NCBI GenBank assembly: GCA_030550025.1
Contig: JAUQQC010000007.1
Coordinates: 95,198 to 159,197, forward strand
Origin: Acidobacteriota bacterium
Lineage (GTDB): Bacteria; Acidobacteriota; Blastocatellia; HR10
Reading direction: 5' to 3'
Length of the DNA: 64,000 nt
Shown here: positions 9,078-17,597 of the stretch, piece after piece
Layout of the letters: each line of letters starts with the position of its first letter
How positions within the stretch are numbered: the stretch's first letter is position 1
Made by a program: the position numbers and the translations under genes
The notes under the pieces: generated by a model
The model's database searches: none
Seen by the model: the letters and a program-made list of their open reading frames with translations, nothing else
Told to the model about the DNA's origin: nothing

Positions 9078-9599
9078 ATGTCACCAGCTCGACACTTCAC
9101 GTTTTGGTGGCTGAGTCTGATTCTGCTGCTGAGCGTTACGGCGCTGGGCCGAGTCGCCACCGGCCAGCAAGTCGGCGGTGACGCCAGACACCCCAACGAC
9201 CGCTCAGATGCCGTCGCGCGCACAATGCAGGTGGCGCAACGAGCCTTCGACCACTTCCGGCGCGGGTTGGCTACAGGCCAATGGCAGCCATTTTTGGACA
9301 TGTTGAGCGATGATTTCACGTTCTACTTCCCGACAGGCAAGTACCAAGGCCTCCATGTCGGCAAGGCGAAGGCAGCCGAATTTTTCCACTATGTGGCCTC
9401 AGTGTTTACCGAAGGTGTCCAGATCACCGAGGTCCTGCGCGTGACGGCCGATGAAAAGACCGTGGTCTTCGAGTTCCGAGACGAAGGCAAGCTGCACGGC
9501 CAGATGTACAAAAATCGTGTGGCCGTGTCGTTAGATGTGTGCGGCGATAAAATCTGCGGCTATCGCGAATACTTCGGCAGCGATGGGAAGTCCAATTGA
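9078..9599 (+). CDS. Secreted SnoaL-like (NTF2-fold) protein
   Basis: 173-residue protein with an N-terminal signal peptide ('FTFWWLSLILLLSVTALG') and a SnoaL / ketosteroid-isomerase-like domain of about 120 residues ('HFRRGLATGQWQPFLDMLSDD'). A good ribosome site (AAGGAGAG) precedes ATG 9078. The domain is about 69% identical (85 of 123 positions, counted by hand) to the C-terminal domain of the iron-sulfur protein at 27301-28791, and both end in 'REYFGSDGKSN'. NTF2-fold proteins range from isomerases and cyclases to simple binding proteins, so the function is open. It is probably periplasmic. Confidence 0.75.
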   Translation: MSPARHFTFWWLSLILLLSVTALGRVATGQQVGGDARHPNDRSDAVARTMQVAQRAFDHFRRGLATGQWQPFLDMLSDDFTFYFPTGKYQGLHVGKAKAAEFFHYVASVFTEGVQITEVLRVTADEKTVVFEFRDEGKLHGQMYKNRVAVSLDVCGDKICGYREYFGSDGKSN

Positions 9600-9721
9600 A
9601 GTGGCCCGCGCCAGGTGCCCGGAACGCGCGGCAGGTCAGGGAGCAACTGATCACCGGACAACCGGTTACTGATCCGGTGAGCTGTAAGCCACCAAGCCAC
9701 CGATTTCACCGATTTTCACTG

Positions 9722-11065
9722 ATGATTGATCGTCGTCAATTTCTCGGCGCGATGACAGTTGCGCCGCTGTGTCGCGCGCTTGATGTGTCATCCCTGGCTC
9801 AGACCGACGGCGATGACGATGAGGCATTTTGGGCCGGCGTGCGCCGCGAGTTCCGGCTCGATCCGCATCACGTGTTTCTCAACACGGGGACGCTTGGCTC
9901 GTGTCCGCGCGTGGTCAGCGAGACGGTGATCGAAGCCATGCGGATGATGGATGAGCGGCCCACCTACGGCTACTGGGCGCGCGGCATGCCCAGCGCCGAA
10001 CGGGTGCGACAGCAGGCCGCAGCCCTGCTCGGCGCCGAACCCGTCGAGGTGACCATCACGCATAGCACCACGGAGGGCATCAACATCGTCGGTCTGGGCC
10101 TGGACTGGCGGCCGGGCGATCGAGTCTTAGTCAGCACCCATGAGCATCCGGGCGGCCGGGCGATCTGGGATTTTCTGCATCACCACCGAGGGATTGAGGT
10201 GGACTTCGTTGATGTACCGCTGTCGCCCAAGAGCGCGGATGAGATTGTGGAGTTGATTCAGCGCCAGATCAGCTCCCGCACGCGGTTGGTGGCCGTCTCC
10301 CACATTCTCTATTCCACTGGCTTAGTGATGCCGGTCAAGGAGATCGGCCAGGTCGCTAAACAGGCTGGAGCGCTGTACCTGGTTGACGGCGCGCACCCGG
10401 TGGGACTGCTGCGGGTCAATGTCAAGGAGATCGGCTGCGATTTTTATGCAGCCAGCGGACATAAGTGGTTGTGCGGTCCGCGCGGCACCGGGTTACTCTA
10501 TGTGCGTCAGGAGCACCTGGAGCGATTACACCGCTTCGTTCACGCCTACTCGGAGCATCGAGTGCCGGCGGATGTGGGGACGCTTGATCGCCAGGTCAGC
10601 CGATTGAACTTCGTCTGGACCAACAATCTTCATGACATTCTCGGTCTGGGGGCGGCCATTGAGTTTCACCAGCGCCTTGGTCCAGACCGTGTCTATGCCC
10701 GCAACATGGCGTTGATTAACCGGCTGAAAAAGGCCGTCGTGACTATTCCTGGCGTCGAATTGATTTCGGCGTTTGACGGCGCTATGGCTTCGCCAATGGC
10801 CACGCTGCGGCTTATCGGCAAAAGCAATAAGGACGTGTTCCAGCGGTTGCGCGACCACTACCACATTACGGTCAAGGAGGTAGCCGATGCTGAATTGCCT
10901 CAGCCGCTCAACGCGATCCGCGTCTCCGCACATATCTACAACACCCCAACCGAGATCGACCGATTCGCTGCCGCCTTACACGACGTGATGACCGAACCCT
11001 TAGGACCCATTTCAAAACCGTCTTGGTTCTGTGGTGGACTGGAGGCATGGCATGGAGGGGATTAG
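9722..11065 (+). CDS. Tat-exported class V aminotransferase (isopenicillin-N epimerase-like), 3' end altered by an IS
   Basis: PLP-dependent class V aminotransferase-fold enzyme. I start it at ATG 9722 because the following 'MIDRRQFLGAMTVAPLC' is a twin-arginine leader (RRQFLG). PLP landmarks are 'THSTTEGIN', 'LVDGAHPVGLL' (Asp and His) and 'AASGHKWLCGPRGTG' with the Schiff-base Lys. Exported members of this group are usually labelled isopenicillin-N-epimerase-like, with unknown substrates. The gene runs into the left end of IS copy 1: native sequence stops at about 'HDVMTEP' and the last ~20 residues ('ISKPSWFCGGLEAWHGGD') are encoded by the IS. Only the tail appears replaced, so activity may survive. 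Confidence 0.8.
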   Translation: MIDRRQFLGAMTVAPLCRALDVSSLAQTDGDDDEAFWAGVRREFRLDPHHVFLNTGTLGSCPRVVSETVIEAMRMMDERPTYGYWARGMPSAERVRQQAAALLGAEPVEVTITHSTTEGINIVGLGLDWRPGDRVLVSTHEHPGGRAIWDFLHHHRGIEVDFVDVPLSPKSADEIVELIQRQISSRTRLVAVSHILYSTGLVMPVKEIGQVAKQAGALYLVDGAHPVGLLRVNVKEIGCDFYAASGHKWLCGPRGTGLLYVRQEHLERLHRFVHAYSEHRVPADVGTLDRQVSRLNFVWTNNLHDILGLGAAIEFHQRLGPDRVYARNMALINRLKKAVVTIPGVELISAFDGAMASPMATLRLIGKSNKDVFQRLRDHYHITVKEVADAELPQPLNAIRVSAHIYNTPTEIDRFAAALHDVMTEPLGPISKPSWFCGGLEAWHGGD

Positions 11066-11847
11066 CTGATGAACAGTGGCAGAGGGCTCGTGTTCATTTA
11101 CCGTCGTCCAAGCTGCAGCCCAAGGGGGGCCGACCCTGAGGCGATGACCGCCGATGCTTTGAGGGGATCCTCTGGATCTTGTGGACTGGAGCTCCTTGGA
11201 GGGAGCTGTCGCGCCGGTATGGTAGCCCCAGCAGCTGCTGGCGAAGGCTCAAGCAGTGGGAAGAGTCTGGTGGGCTGCTTGAGCTGTGGTGGGCATTCTT
11301 GGTCCAGCTCAACGGCTAACAGAAGATCCGCTGGGATGAGTGCCTTGCCAAGGGCAGCCTTGCTCCGGCCAAAGAAGGGGGCCCAAGGTGGGCAAGACCA
11401 AAAGGGGAAAGGGCACGAAGTGGCTGGTTTTGGTCGGTGGCGCGAGGACTCCGCCGAGAGCATACTTGGACTCGGCATCCCTGGCGGAAGGCCTGCTCTT
11501 GGAGAAGACCCTCGACACAGTGGCGATAAGGCGAGCAGGCAAGCCCGGACGGCCCCGCAAGCGGGTGATTGCCGATGGCGCTTTCGACAGCACTCCCTTG
11601 CGCCGGCGATCGAAGCGGCGGGGGACAGAGCCGATCATCCCCGCACGGCGCAACCACCCCACTGCCACCGATCAGGATGGGAGGAAGTTGCGCCGCTACC
11701 GGCAGTGGATCGTGGGGTGAACCTTTGCCTGGCTTGGGCATTTTCGGCACCTGGTGGTGCGCTATGAGCGGCTCTTTCTCACCTATGCCGGGTCCTTTCA
11801 TCTGGCGTGTGCCTTGCTCACCCTTCCAAAGGTTTGGAAATGAGTTC
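11003..11847 (+). mobile_element. IS5-family element, copy 1 (defective)
   Basis: 845-bp insertion sequence identical as far as I can see to copy 2 at 29807-30651. The terminal inverted repeats are imperfect (left GGACCCATTTCAAAACC, right end read in reverse GAACTCATTTCCAAACC; 14 of 17 match). It is flanked by TA on both sides (11001-11002 and 11848-11849), a TA target duplication that implies the original site was CTTAAG. The transposase type (IS5 family, IS427-like) comes from the encoded protein fragments. The transposase has several lesions, so the copy cannot move by itself. Confidence 0.85.
11047..11843 (+). pseudogene. IS5-family transposase, multiply disrupted (copy 1)
   Basis: Reading from ATG 11047 ('MAWRGLADEQWQRARVHLP'), the transposase is broken by TGA where 'GRPW' is expected, then continues 'RCFEGILWILWTGAPWREL' to a TAA after 'LVQLNG'. 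A frame change follows around 'SLAPAK', giving 'PKVGKTKRGKGTKWLVLV'. Finally 'WIVG-stop-TFAWLGHFRHL' shows a TGA where 'IVERTFAWLG' is expected. Some IS427-type elements use programmed frameshifting, so the frame change alone may be natural, but the stops are not. The ORF-track entries over this region (11069-11767, 11340-11720 and others) are pieces or wrong frames. Confidence 0.85.
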
Positions 11848-11884
11848 TAAGCAGATCCATGGGGCCAACCACGGATACACGCAG

Positions 11885-11914
11885 CCACAGATTACACAAA
11901 GGTTTGTGAAAATC
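11885..11914 (+). repeat. 30-bp inverted repeat, left arm
   Basis: Left arm CCACAGATTACACAAAGGTT... pairs with the reverse complement of 16174-16203 at 28 of 30 positions. The arms bracket the TonB receptor and its small downstream gene. The words resemble the CACAGATTACACAGA type of intergenic repeat. Confidence 0.7.
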
Positions 11915-12003
11915 CGGGAAATCTGTGGTTCCCAGATGTGGCCTGGACAACGGGCCACAGATTATGAACACGGATTTCAATCTACCCGGTCAAGGAGGTG
12001 CTT

Positions 12004-15000
12004 ATGATGTGTTGTAGCATCACTCGAGCATTGGCATCTCTACATCGAAGGATCTTGCCTAAGCCGCTCGGAGCAGCGTTTTGGCCGTCCTGGTGGCTGG
12101 TGGTGCTGAGCCTCATCATGCTGACCAGCGCGCTGGGGGTGAGGCAACCAGTTCACGCTCAGACGACAGGCACGATCTTGGGGACGGTCGAAGATCAGTC
12201 GGGAGCAGTAATTCCTGGCGCGTTGGTCACAGTGACAAATTTAGCCACGGGCCTGGAGCGATCGGTTAAGACAGACGACAACGGGAATTATAACTTCACT
12301 CTCTTACCCGTTGGAATTTACCGAGTCAAGTGCGAGAAGGAAGGATTCAAAACCGCGGTGAAAAACAACGTCGTGTTGCAAGTCGCGCAGCGGCTGAAAC
12401 TCGATTTTGTTCTGGAATTAGGTCCCACGATCGAAGAGCTGACCGTCGCCACTGGGGCGACGTTGGTCAATACCGAGAGTCCAGAATTGGGCGAGGTCAT
12501 CGAAAACCGGCGCATCTTGGATCTGCCGCTCAATGGCCGGCAATTCCTGCAGTTAGCGGAATTGACGCCAGGCGTCAGCCGGGGGCCCTCCGGAGGCTTC
12601 CGCGGCGGACTGACGGGCAATCTGACCGGTCCCAATATCACCGTCAATGGCGCACGCGACACCGATAACTACTACACGGTGGACGGCGTCAGCGTCAACG
12701 ATCGCCTCTTCAATTCGCTGACGGTGTCACCATCGGTGGAAGCGATTCAGGAATTCAAGGTCCAATCTGGGTTGTATTCGGCCGAAAGCGGCATCACTAG
12801 TGGTGCTCACATCAATATCGCCATCAAGAGCGGGAGTAATGATTTTCATGGATCGGTCTATGAGTTCTTCCGCAATGACCGCCTCAACGCCCGGAACTTC
12901 TTCGACACCGCCAAGCCGTTGTATCAGCAAAACCAGTTCGGGTTCACGGCTGGCGGCCCTATCATCCGCGACCGGAGTTTCTTCTTCGGTAACTTTGAGG
13001 GACTTCGGCTACGAGTGCCCATCACGCGAACAGTCACCGTCCCGACGATGAAGATGCGGCGTGGGGATTTCAGTGAGTTCGGAGATGGCAATCCAGCTAC
13101 CACGGGCGACGTTGATTTGGTTGATCCCTACGCCGCCGGCGCGCCGTTCCGCCGGACGTATTTTGCCGGCAACATCATCCCTCAAGAGCGCTTTGATCCG
13201 GTCGCCCGCGAGATTCTGGCGCTGTTGCCTAAGCCGAATCGTCCGGGGCTCTCCAACAACTTGGTGGCCTCACCCTCGTTCCGCAATAGGACCGATCAGT
13301 TCATCATTCGCATTGATCATCGCCTGACGGACCGAGACCAACTTTATGGACGATTTCTCTTCTCCAACATCACTGCCTTTTCGCCCTTCGGGGCAGTGAC
13401 GCAAGGCACGCGCGGTGGCGCAGCCATGCCGGGATTTGGTTGGGATTTGACCACCAATAATCGCAACCTGGCCATCAATTACACGCGCGTGTGGACCAGC
13501 CGCTTGGCGGGCGAGTTTCGCTTCGGCTATAACCGGACGACCGGCGGTCAGGTGCACGAGAATGTGGGCAATGACATTGCTGTTCGGCTGGGCATTCAGG
13601 GGATCTTGGGAACCGGGCCGGATGAGGCAGGTATTCCCCGTATTGAAGTGATCGGCTTGAGCCCGTTTGGCGATGAACCGAACACCATCATCCGCCGGAA
13701 TGAGGATTTTCAGTACAACTATAATGTCACGTATGCTGTCGGGGTCCACGCCTTCAAGTTCGGCTTCGAGTACGCGCGAGTCAACTTTGCGCCCTCGATC
13801 CAAAACCTGGTTCGCGGCCAATTCTCTTTTGGCTCGACACGGAATACTAGCGGTCTGGGGTTTGCCGACTTTCTGCTGGGGCTGCCGACGACCGGTGCCT
13901 TCGGTTCGGTAGCGGCGGCTGATTTTTACGGTAATGAGTTCTACTGGTATGTGCAGGACAGTTGGCGAGTGAGTCCACGGCTGACGCTGGATTACGGATT
14001 GCGGTATGAGTACCAGGAGCCGCTCATTGATAGGAATTTGCGGGTGGCGACGTTCGATCTTGATAAGCGCGTGATCATCATCCCCAGCCTGAATGGTCGA
14101 ACGGCGCCGGATTCTGCCTTTCGCTCTGGGAGCCGTCAGAAGGGATTCACCGGTGGCGGTGCCCCCAACTATCCGATCGTCACCTCCGAAGAGTTCGGTA
14201 CTCATCCGGGTTTGATTCGGCCGGATAAGAACAACTTTGGGCCGCGCCTGGGGCTGGCCTGGAATGTGCTGGGCAATGATCGGTTGATCCTGCGCACGGG
14301 GTACGGCATTTACTATAACCGTAAGGAGCAATTTGCCGCTGCCACTATGGCTGCCCGACCCCCCTTCGGTCTGGTGGGTAGCCGGCAGAATTTCTTCACT
14401 CCGACTCCAGCCCGCAATCCCGATGGCAGTCCCATCACCATCGCCAACTTTCTGGGAGGCTCGCCAGCAGGTCTGGCCTTTCTTCTGCCTGTGGACATTA
14501 ACATGAGGTCTGGATACTCCCAGCAGTGGAGCTTGAACCTCCAGGTGACGCTGTTTAACGACTGGTTAGTGGAGAGCGGTTATGTGGGCACGAAGGGGAC
14601 TCGCCTGTTTTTGACCGATAGCCGGAACTACCGACGTCCGCTCCAGGACGACTCCAGCCGCGAGTTCGCCCCCTACAGGTTTGGCATGGCTGTGTGGACT
14701 GACTACGGATTTTCCACTTATCACAGTTGGCAGACTCGCGTCGTTAAGCGGCTATCGTATGGATTGCAGCTTTCAGCCAACTACACCCTGGCCAAGTCAC
14801 TGGATAATAATTCGGCTGGCTCCTCGGGCACGAACGATTCGGATTCCGGAGGCATCAGCAATCCATTCAATCGGAAACTGGAGAAGGGGCGGTCGGCCTT
14901 TGACGCCCGCCATCGGTTCGTTATCAGCGCTGTGTATGAGTTGCCGTTGGGCCCCGGGCGCGCGTTTGGCGCGAGCGCGACCGGCGTGGTTAAGAAGCTG

Positions 15001-15480
15001 ATCGAAGGTTGGCAGGTGGCGGGCATCGGATCGTATCGCAGTGGGCTGCCCTTCACCGTGGACAGCACGACCGACTTCCATCAGATCGGACGCACCAACA
15101 GCAATCGGCCGGATCTGATAGGCAATCCCAACAACGGGCCGCGCACGGCGGAGCGATGGTTCAATACCACGGTGTTCGTTAATCCTCGACCGGGAGTGTT
15201 CGGCAATGCCGGGCGGAACATCGTGGAAGCTGACAGCTTCAGTACGATTGATCTGTCGCTGCAAAAGGATACGTTCGTGAGCGAGCGGCTTCGTGTGCAG
15301 TTTCGCTGGGAGATCTTTAACCTGCTGAACCATACGAACTTTGCTGTGCCGAACCGATTGTATGTCGCACCGCTAGACGCGCCCAGTGGTCTGCATACGA
15401 ACATCAATCCCGACTTTGGCCGAGTATCTAGCGCCTTTGATCCCCGCGTTATGCAAGTGGCGCTCAAGGTTATCTTTTAG
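12004..15480 (+). CDS. Oar-like TonB-dependent outer-membrane receptor
   Basis: 1158-residue outer-membrane receptor. Order: signal segment ('WWLVVLSLIMLTSALG') ending near 'VHAQT'; carboxypeptidase-regulatory-like domain starting 'GTILGTVEDQSGAVIPGA'; plug domain with 'NRRILDLPLNGRQFLQL' and 'YYTVDGVSVND'; then a long beta-barrel ending in 'VMQVALKVIF' with the C-terminal Phe usual for barrels. ATG 12004 is preferred over the GTG six bases upstream because it sits correctly behind AAGGAGGTGCTT. Receptors of this kind are numerous in Acidobacteriota and import large or complexed ligands. The cassette is bracketed by a 30-bp inverted repeat and follows IS copy 1, so it may have been inserted as a unit. 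Ligand unknown. Confidence 0.9.
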   Translation: MMCCSITRALASLHRRILPKPLGAAFWPSWWLVVLSLIMLTSALGVRQPVHAQTTGTILGTVEDQSGAVIPGALVTVTNLATGLERSVKTDDNGNYNFTLLPVGIYRVKCEKEGFKTAVKNNVVLQVAQRLKLDFVLELGPTIEELTVATGATLVNTESPELGEVIENRRILDLPLNGRQFLQLAELTPGVSRGPSGGFRGGLTGNLTGPNITVNGARDTDNYYTVDGVSVNDRLFNSLTVSPSVEAIQEFKVQSGLYSAESGITSGAHINIAIKSGSNDFHGSVYEFFRNDRLNARNFFDTAKPLYQQNQFGFTAGGPIIRDRSFFFGNFEGLRLRVPITRTVTVPTMKMRRGDFSEFGDGNPATTGDVDLVDPYAAGAPFRRTYFAGNIIPQERFDPVAREILALLPKPNRPGLSNNLVASPSFRNRTDQFIIRIDHRLTDRDQLYGRFLFSNITAFSPFGAVTQGTRGGAAMPGFGWDLTTNNRNLAINYTRVWTSRLAGEFRFGYNRTTGGQVHENVGNDIAVRLGIQGILGTGPDEAGIPRIEVIGLSPFGDEPNTIIRRNEDFQYNYNVTYAVGVHAFKFGFEYARVNFAPSIQNLVRGQFSFGSTRNTSGLGFADFLLGLPTTGAFGSVAAADFYGNEFYWYVQDSWRVSPRLTLDYGLRYEYQEPLIDRNLRVATFDLDKRVIIIPSLNGRTAPDSAFRSGSRQKGFTGGGAPNYPIVTSEEFGTHPGLIRPDKNNFGPRLGLAWNVLGNDRLILRTGYGIYYNRKEQFAAATMAARPPFGLVGSRQNFFTPTPARNPDGSPITIANFLGGSPAGLAFLLPVDINMRSGYSQQWSLNLQVTLFNDWLVESGYVGTKGTRLFLTDSRNYRRPLQDDSSREFAPYRFGMAVWTDYGFSTYHSWQTRVVKRLSYGLQLSANYTLAKSLDNNSAGSSGTNDSDSGGISNPFNRKLEKGRSAFDARHRFVISAVYELPLGPGRAFGASATGVVKKLIEGWQVAGIGSYRSGLPFTVDSTTDFHQIGRTNSNRPDLIGNPNNGPRTAERWFNTTVFVNPRPGVFGNAGRNIVEADSFSTIDLSLQKDTFVSERLRVQFRWEIFNLLNHTNFAVPNRLYVAPLDAPSGLHTNINPDFGRVSSAFDPRVMQVALKVIF

Positions 15481-15612
15481 TGGGCAGCGGATGGGAGCTG
15501 GGGGCGGGAGGCTGGTACTGAATGATGGGTTTCACTAGTCTCTAGCCCCTACCTTCCACTGACAACGAGCCTTCCGGCTTTAAAAACTAAATCTCATAAG
15601 AAGGAGGAAACT

Positions 15613-16146
15613 ATGATCCGAAAAACACTATTGGTGATGATTTCGCTGAGTTTGATCATCCTTGCGGCACGGGTTCCGTCCCACGCCCAAGGTCAGGCCA
15701 ACAGCTTTGTGGGTAAGTGGTTTCTGACAATCGACTTGGGGGGAGGGAGCGTTTTTAATTACGAAATCGAGGCTAAGCCGAGCCCAGGTGGGACGACCTC
15801 CACAGGAACGCAAAGTGGCCCGCCATCGACGGCACGAGGTGGCGGCAGTGTCTTGGGTGCGCTTAATTTTGGTTGCACCAGTAACTGTCGGGAGATTGGG
15901 CTTAGTTGGCGACATACGCCGCTGAGCGGCGCGAATCCGACGGGGGTTGCCCTTTCGTTCGAGCTCCAAAGTCCGGTCTCCCCGGGAACGTTTGTTCTCC
16001 AAGGCGACTTTGTGGATGCCAATGCCGTTCAGGGGAAGGCTATTCTGCTGTCTGATGTCCTTCCTTCAACGGATCCCTCTACGGTTAATCCTGATCTGAA
16101 TCGGGTGGTCACCGTGGGCACGTTCACGGCGTTCCGAATACAGTAG
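15613..16146 (+). CDS. Small secreted beta-rich protein, unknown function
   Basis: 177 residues with a clear signal peptide ('LLVMISLSLIILAARVPSHAQG') behind a strong ribosome site (AGAAGGAGGAAACT). The mature part starts 'FVGKWFLTIDLGGGSVFNYEIEA', a lipocalin-like or beta-sandwich pattern similar in style to the C-terminal domain of the amidohydrolase at 45499-47211. Two Cys in 'FGCTSNCRE' may form a disulfide. It follows the TonB receptor by 132 bases and probably shares its transcript. Function not recognised. Confidence 0.6.
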   Translation: MIRKTLLVMISLSLIILAARVPSHAQGQANSFVGKWFLTIDLGGGSVFNYEIEAKPSPGGTTSTGTQSGPPSTARGGGSVLGALNFGCTSNCREIGLSWRHTPLSGANPTGVALSFELQSPVSPGTFVLQGDFVDANAVQGKAILLSDVLPSTDPSTVNPDLNRVVTVGTFTAFRIQ

Positions 16147-16173
16147 TTTGTCATCATCGCCACAGATTGCACA

Positions 16174-16203
16174 GATTCTCACAAACCTCTGTGTAATCTG
16201 TGG
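16174..16203 (-). repeat. 30-bp inverted repeat, right arm
   Basis: Read on the minus strand this is CCACAGATTACACAGAGGTT..., matching 11885-11914 with two mismatches. It lies immediately upstream of the TlpA-like gene and closes the bracket around the TonB receptor cassette. Confidence 0.7.
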
Positions 16204-16221
16204 CTGGAAGTGAGGTAAAGC

Positions 16222-17562
16222 ATGAAGACCACCATAAGCCATCTGTGGTCGGCCGGCCGTCTGATTCTTGTCCTGCAGTTGATCGTCTCTGGGACAGCGA
16301 AGAGTGGCCTTACGACCAGCTCACTCTCTCAGGCTGGAACTTCAGCCACTCCCTTGAGAGACGGGTTGCTGAACCCACAAACTGTTGAACCCATCACCAC
16401 CGAAGAATTTCAGGCTCTGCTGAAGCGGTGGCAAGGGAACGTCGTGCTGGTGAATCTGTGGGCTACCTGGTGTGTTCCTTGCATTCGCGAATTCCCCGAT
16501 CTATCCAAGCTGCAGGAGCAGTATGGCGAGCGGGGGGTGAAGGTGATCGGAATTTCACCGGATGAGCCGGATGCGCTCCGGACGAAGGTGAAGCCATTTG
16601 TCCAGGAGCGGTCGCCCTGCTTTGCCACCTATCATAGCCAAGAGCCTGACTCGGAGAAGTTCATCGCTCACTTGGATCCCGGATTCAATGGGATCATCCC
16701 CACAACCTACGTATTGGACCGGCAGGGCAAGCTGAAGGCGACGTTGATGGGCCGGAAAACCTACGAAGAGTTCGAAGCGGTGGTCAAGCCACTATTAGAA
16801 GCAACCAACGATCCACTGGCTGGTGCGTCAGCTATTGAACTGGTGCGGGCAGCTATTGCCGCTCATGGCGGCCAGGCGTTTCACCATCCCCGGTCTATCC
16901 AACTGAAAGGACGCGCCGTCTACCACCCTCTGGATGGGAGTCCCGACATTCTTATTGACAGCCTGACCATTACCCGTCTAGTGCCTCAGGCCAGCATCTC
17001 GGCGCGCAATCCGGGCGGCAAGCTGCGTGTCGAAGCTTGGGTCAACGGTCGCCTTTTCTTTCGTCAGGGCTACGACGGAACGAAACTATGGTCGGAGGTC
17101 GGTGACCAGGCCAGGCCCATTGCCGAATATCTGCAATTGGACCGCCACTTCGGATTCGGCATCATTCGATTTGCGGAAACGCCGGGATTCGTCGTTGAAC
17201 GATGGGCCGATGATGAAGTGGAGGGGCGGCCTGCTTATCATATCTCCATCACAGACCTGGAGAAGCGCCGTACGGATTTTTGGATTGACAAAGAAACGCG
17301 GCTCATCCATAAGGTGGCCTTCGACACGCTGTCCGGTCACCATGAGCGAATTTACTGGCCCTACGACCTGAAGGATGAGGTGAAGGAGGCACGCCGGGTC
17401 AAGCTCATTTTTCGAGGACACACGTTATTTGACGTGATGTGGGATACGGTCACCTACAACCTGGACTTCCCGCCAGACTTTTTCGACCCTCCGGCTGATG
17501 CGCTCTTGCTTCGCCAAACAGTGGGGGCAGATGAGAAAGCAAAGGTGGGAAGGCAAAAGTAA
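16222..17562 (+). CDS. TlpA-type thioredoxin fused to a LolA-like beta domain, exported
   Basis: 446 residues: signal segment ('LILVLQLIVSGTAKSG'), then a thioredoxin-fold domain of the TlpA/ResA type (about residues 55-190) with 'NLWATWCVPCIREFPDLSKL' as redox centre, then about 230 residues rich in beta strands. The second part ('IELVRAAIAAHGG...IQLKGRAVYH') resembles lipoprotein-sorting LolA or outer-membrane-assembly folds that bind lipids. Start ATG 16222 follows GAGGTAAAGC. The two-domain arrangement suggests thiol redox or heme-related work on an extracytoplasmic partner; the lipid-binding idea is inference. The final residues 'KAKVGRQK' are encoded by the AAAGGCAAAAG intergenic word, which also gives the stop. 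Confidence 0.7.
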   Translation: MKTTISHLWSAGRLILVLQLIVSGTAKSGLTTSSLSQAGTSATPLRDGLLNPQTVEPITTEEFQALLKRWQGNVVLVNLWATWCVPCIREFPDLSKLQEQYGERGVKVIGISPDEPDALRTKVKPFVQERSPCFATYHSQEPDSEKFIAHLDPGFNGIIPTTYVLDRQGKLKATLMGRKTYEEFEAVVKPLLEATNDPLAGASAIELVRAAIAAHGGQAFHHPRSIQLKGRAVYHPLDGSPDILIDSLTITRLVPQASISARNPGGKLRVEAWVNGRLFFRQGYDGTKLWSEVGDQARPIAEYLQLDRHFGFGIIRFAETPGFVVERWADDEVEGRPAYHISITDLEKRRTDFWIDKETRLIHKVAFDTLSGHHERIYWPYDLKDEVKEARRVKLIFRGHTLFDVMWDTVTYNLDFPPDFFDPPADALLLRQTVGADEKAKVGRQK

Positions 17563-17597
17563 AACGCAACCCTTTGCTTTCGAATCACCATTCCGTG

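Noticed and set aside
11069-11767. 232-residue ORF in the IS
   Set aside because: It is in the wrong frame; transposase homology is spread over the other two frames and interrupted by stops.
13270-14331. 353-residue minus-strand ORF
   Set aside because: Antisense to the barrel of the TonB receptor.
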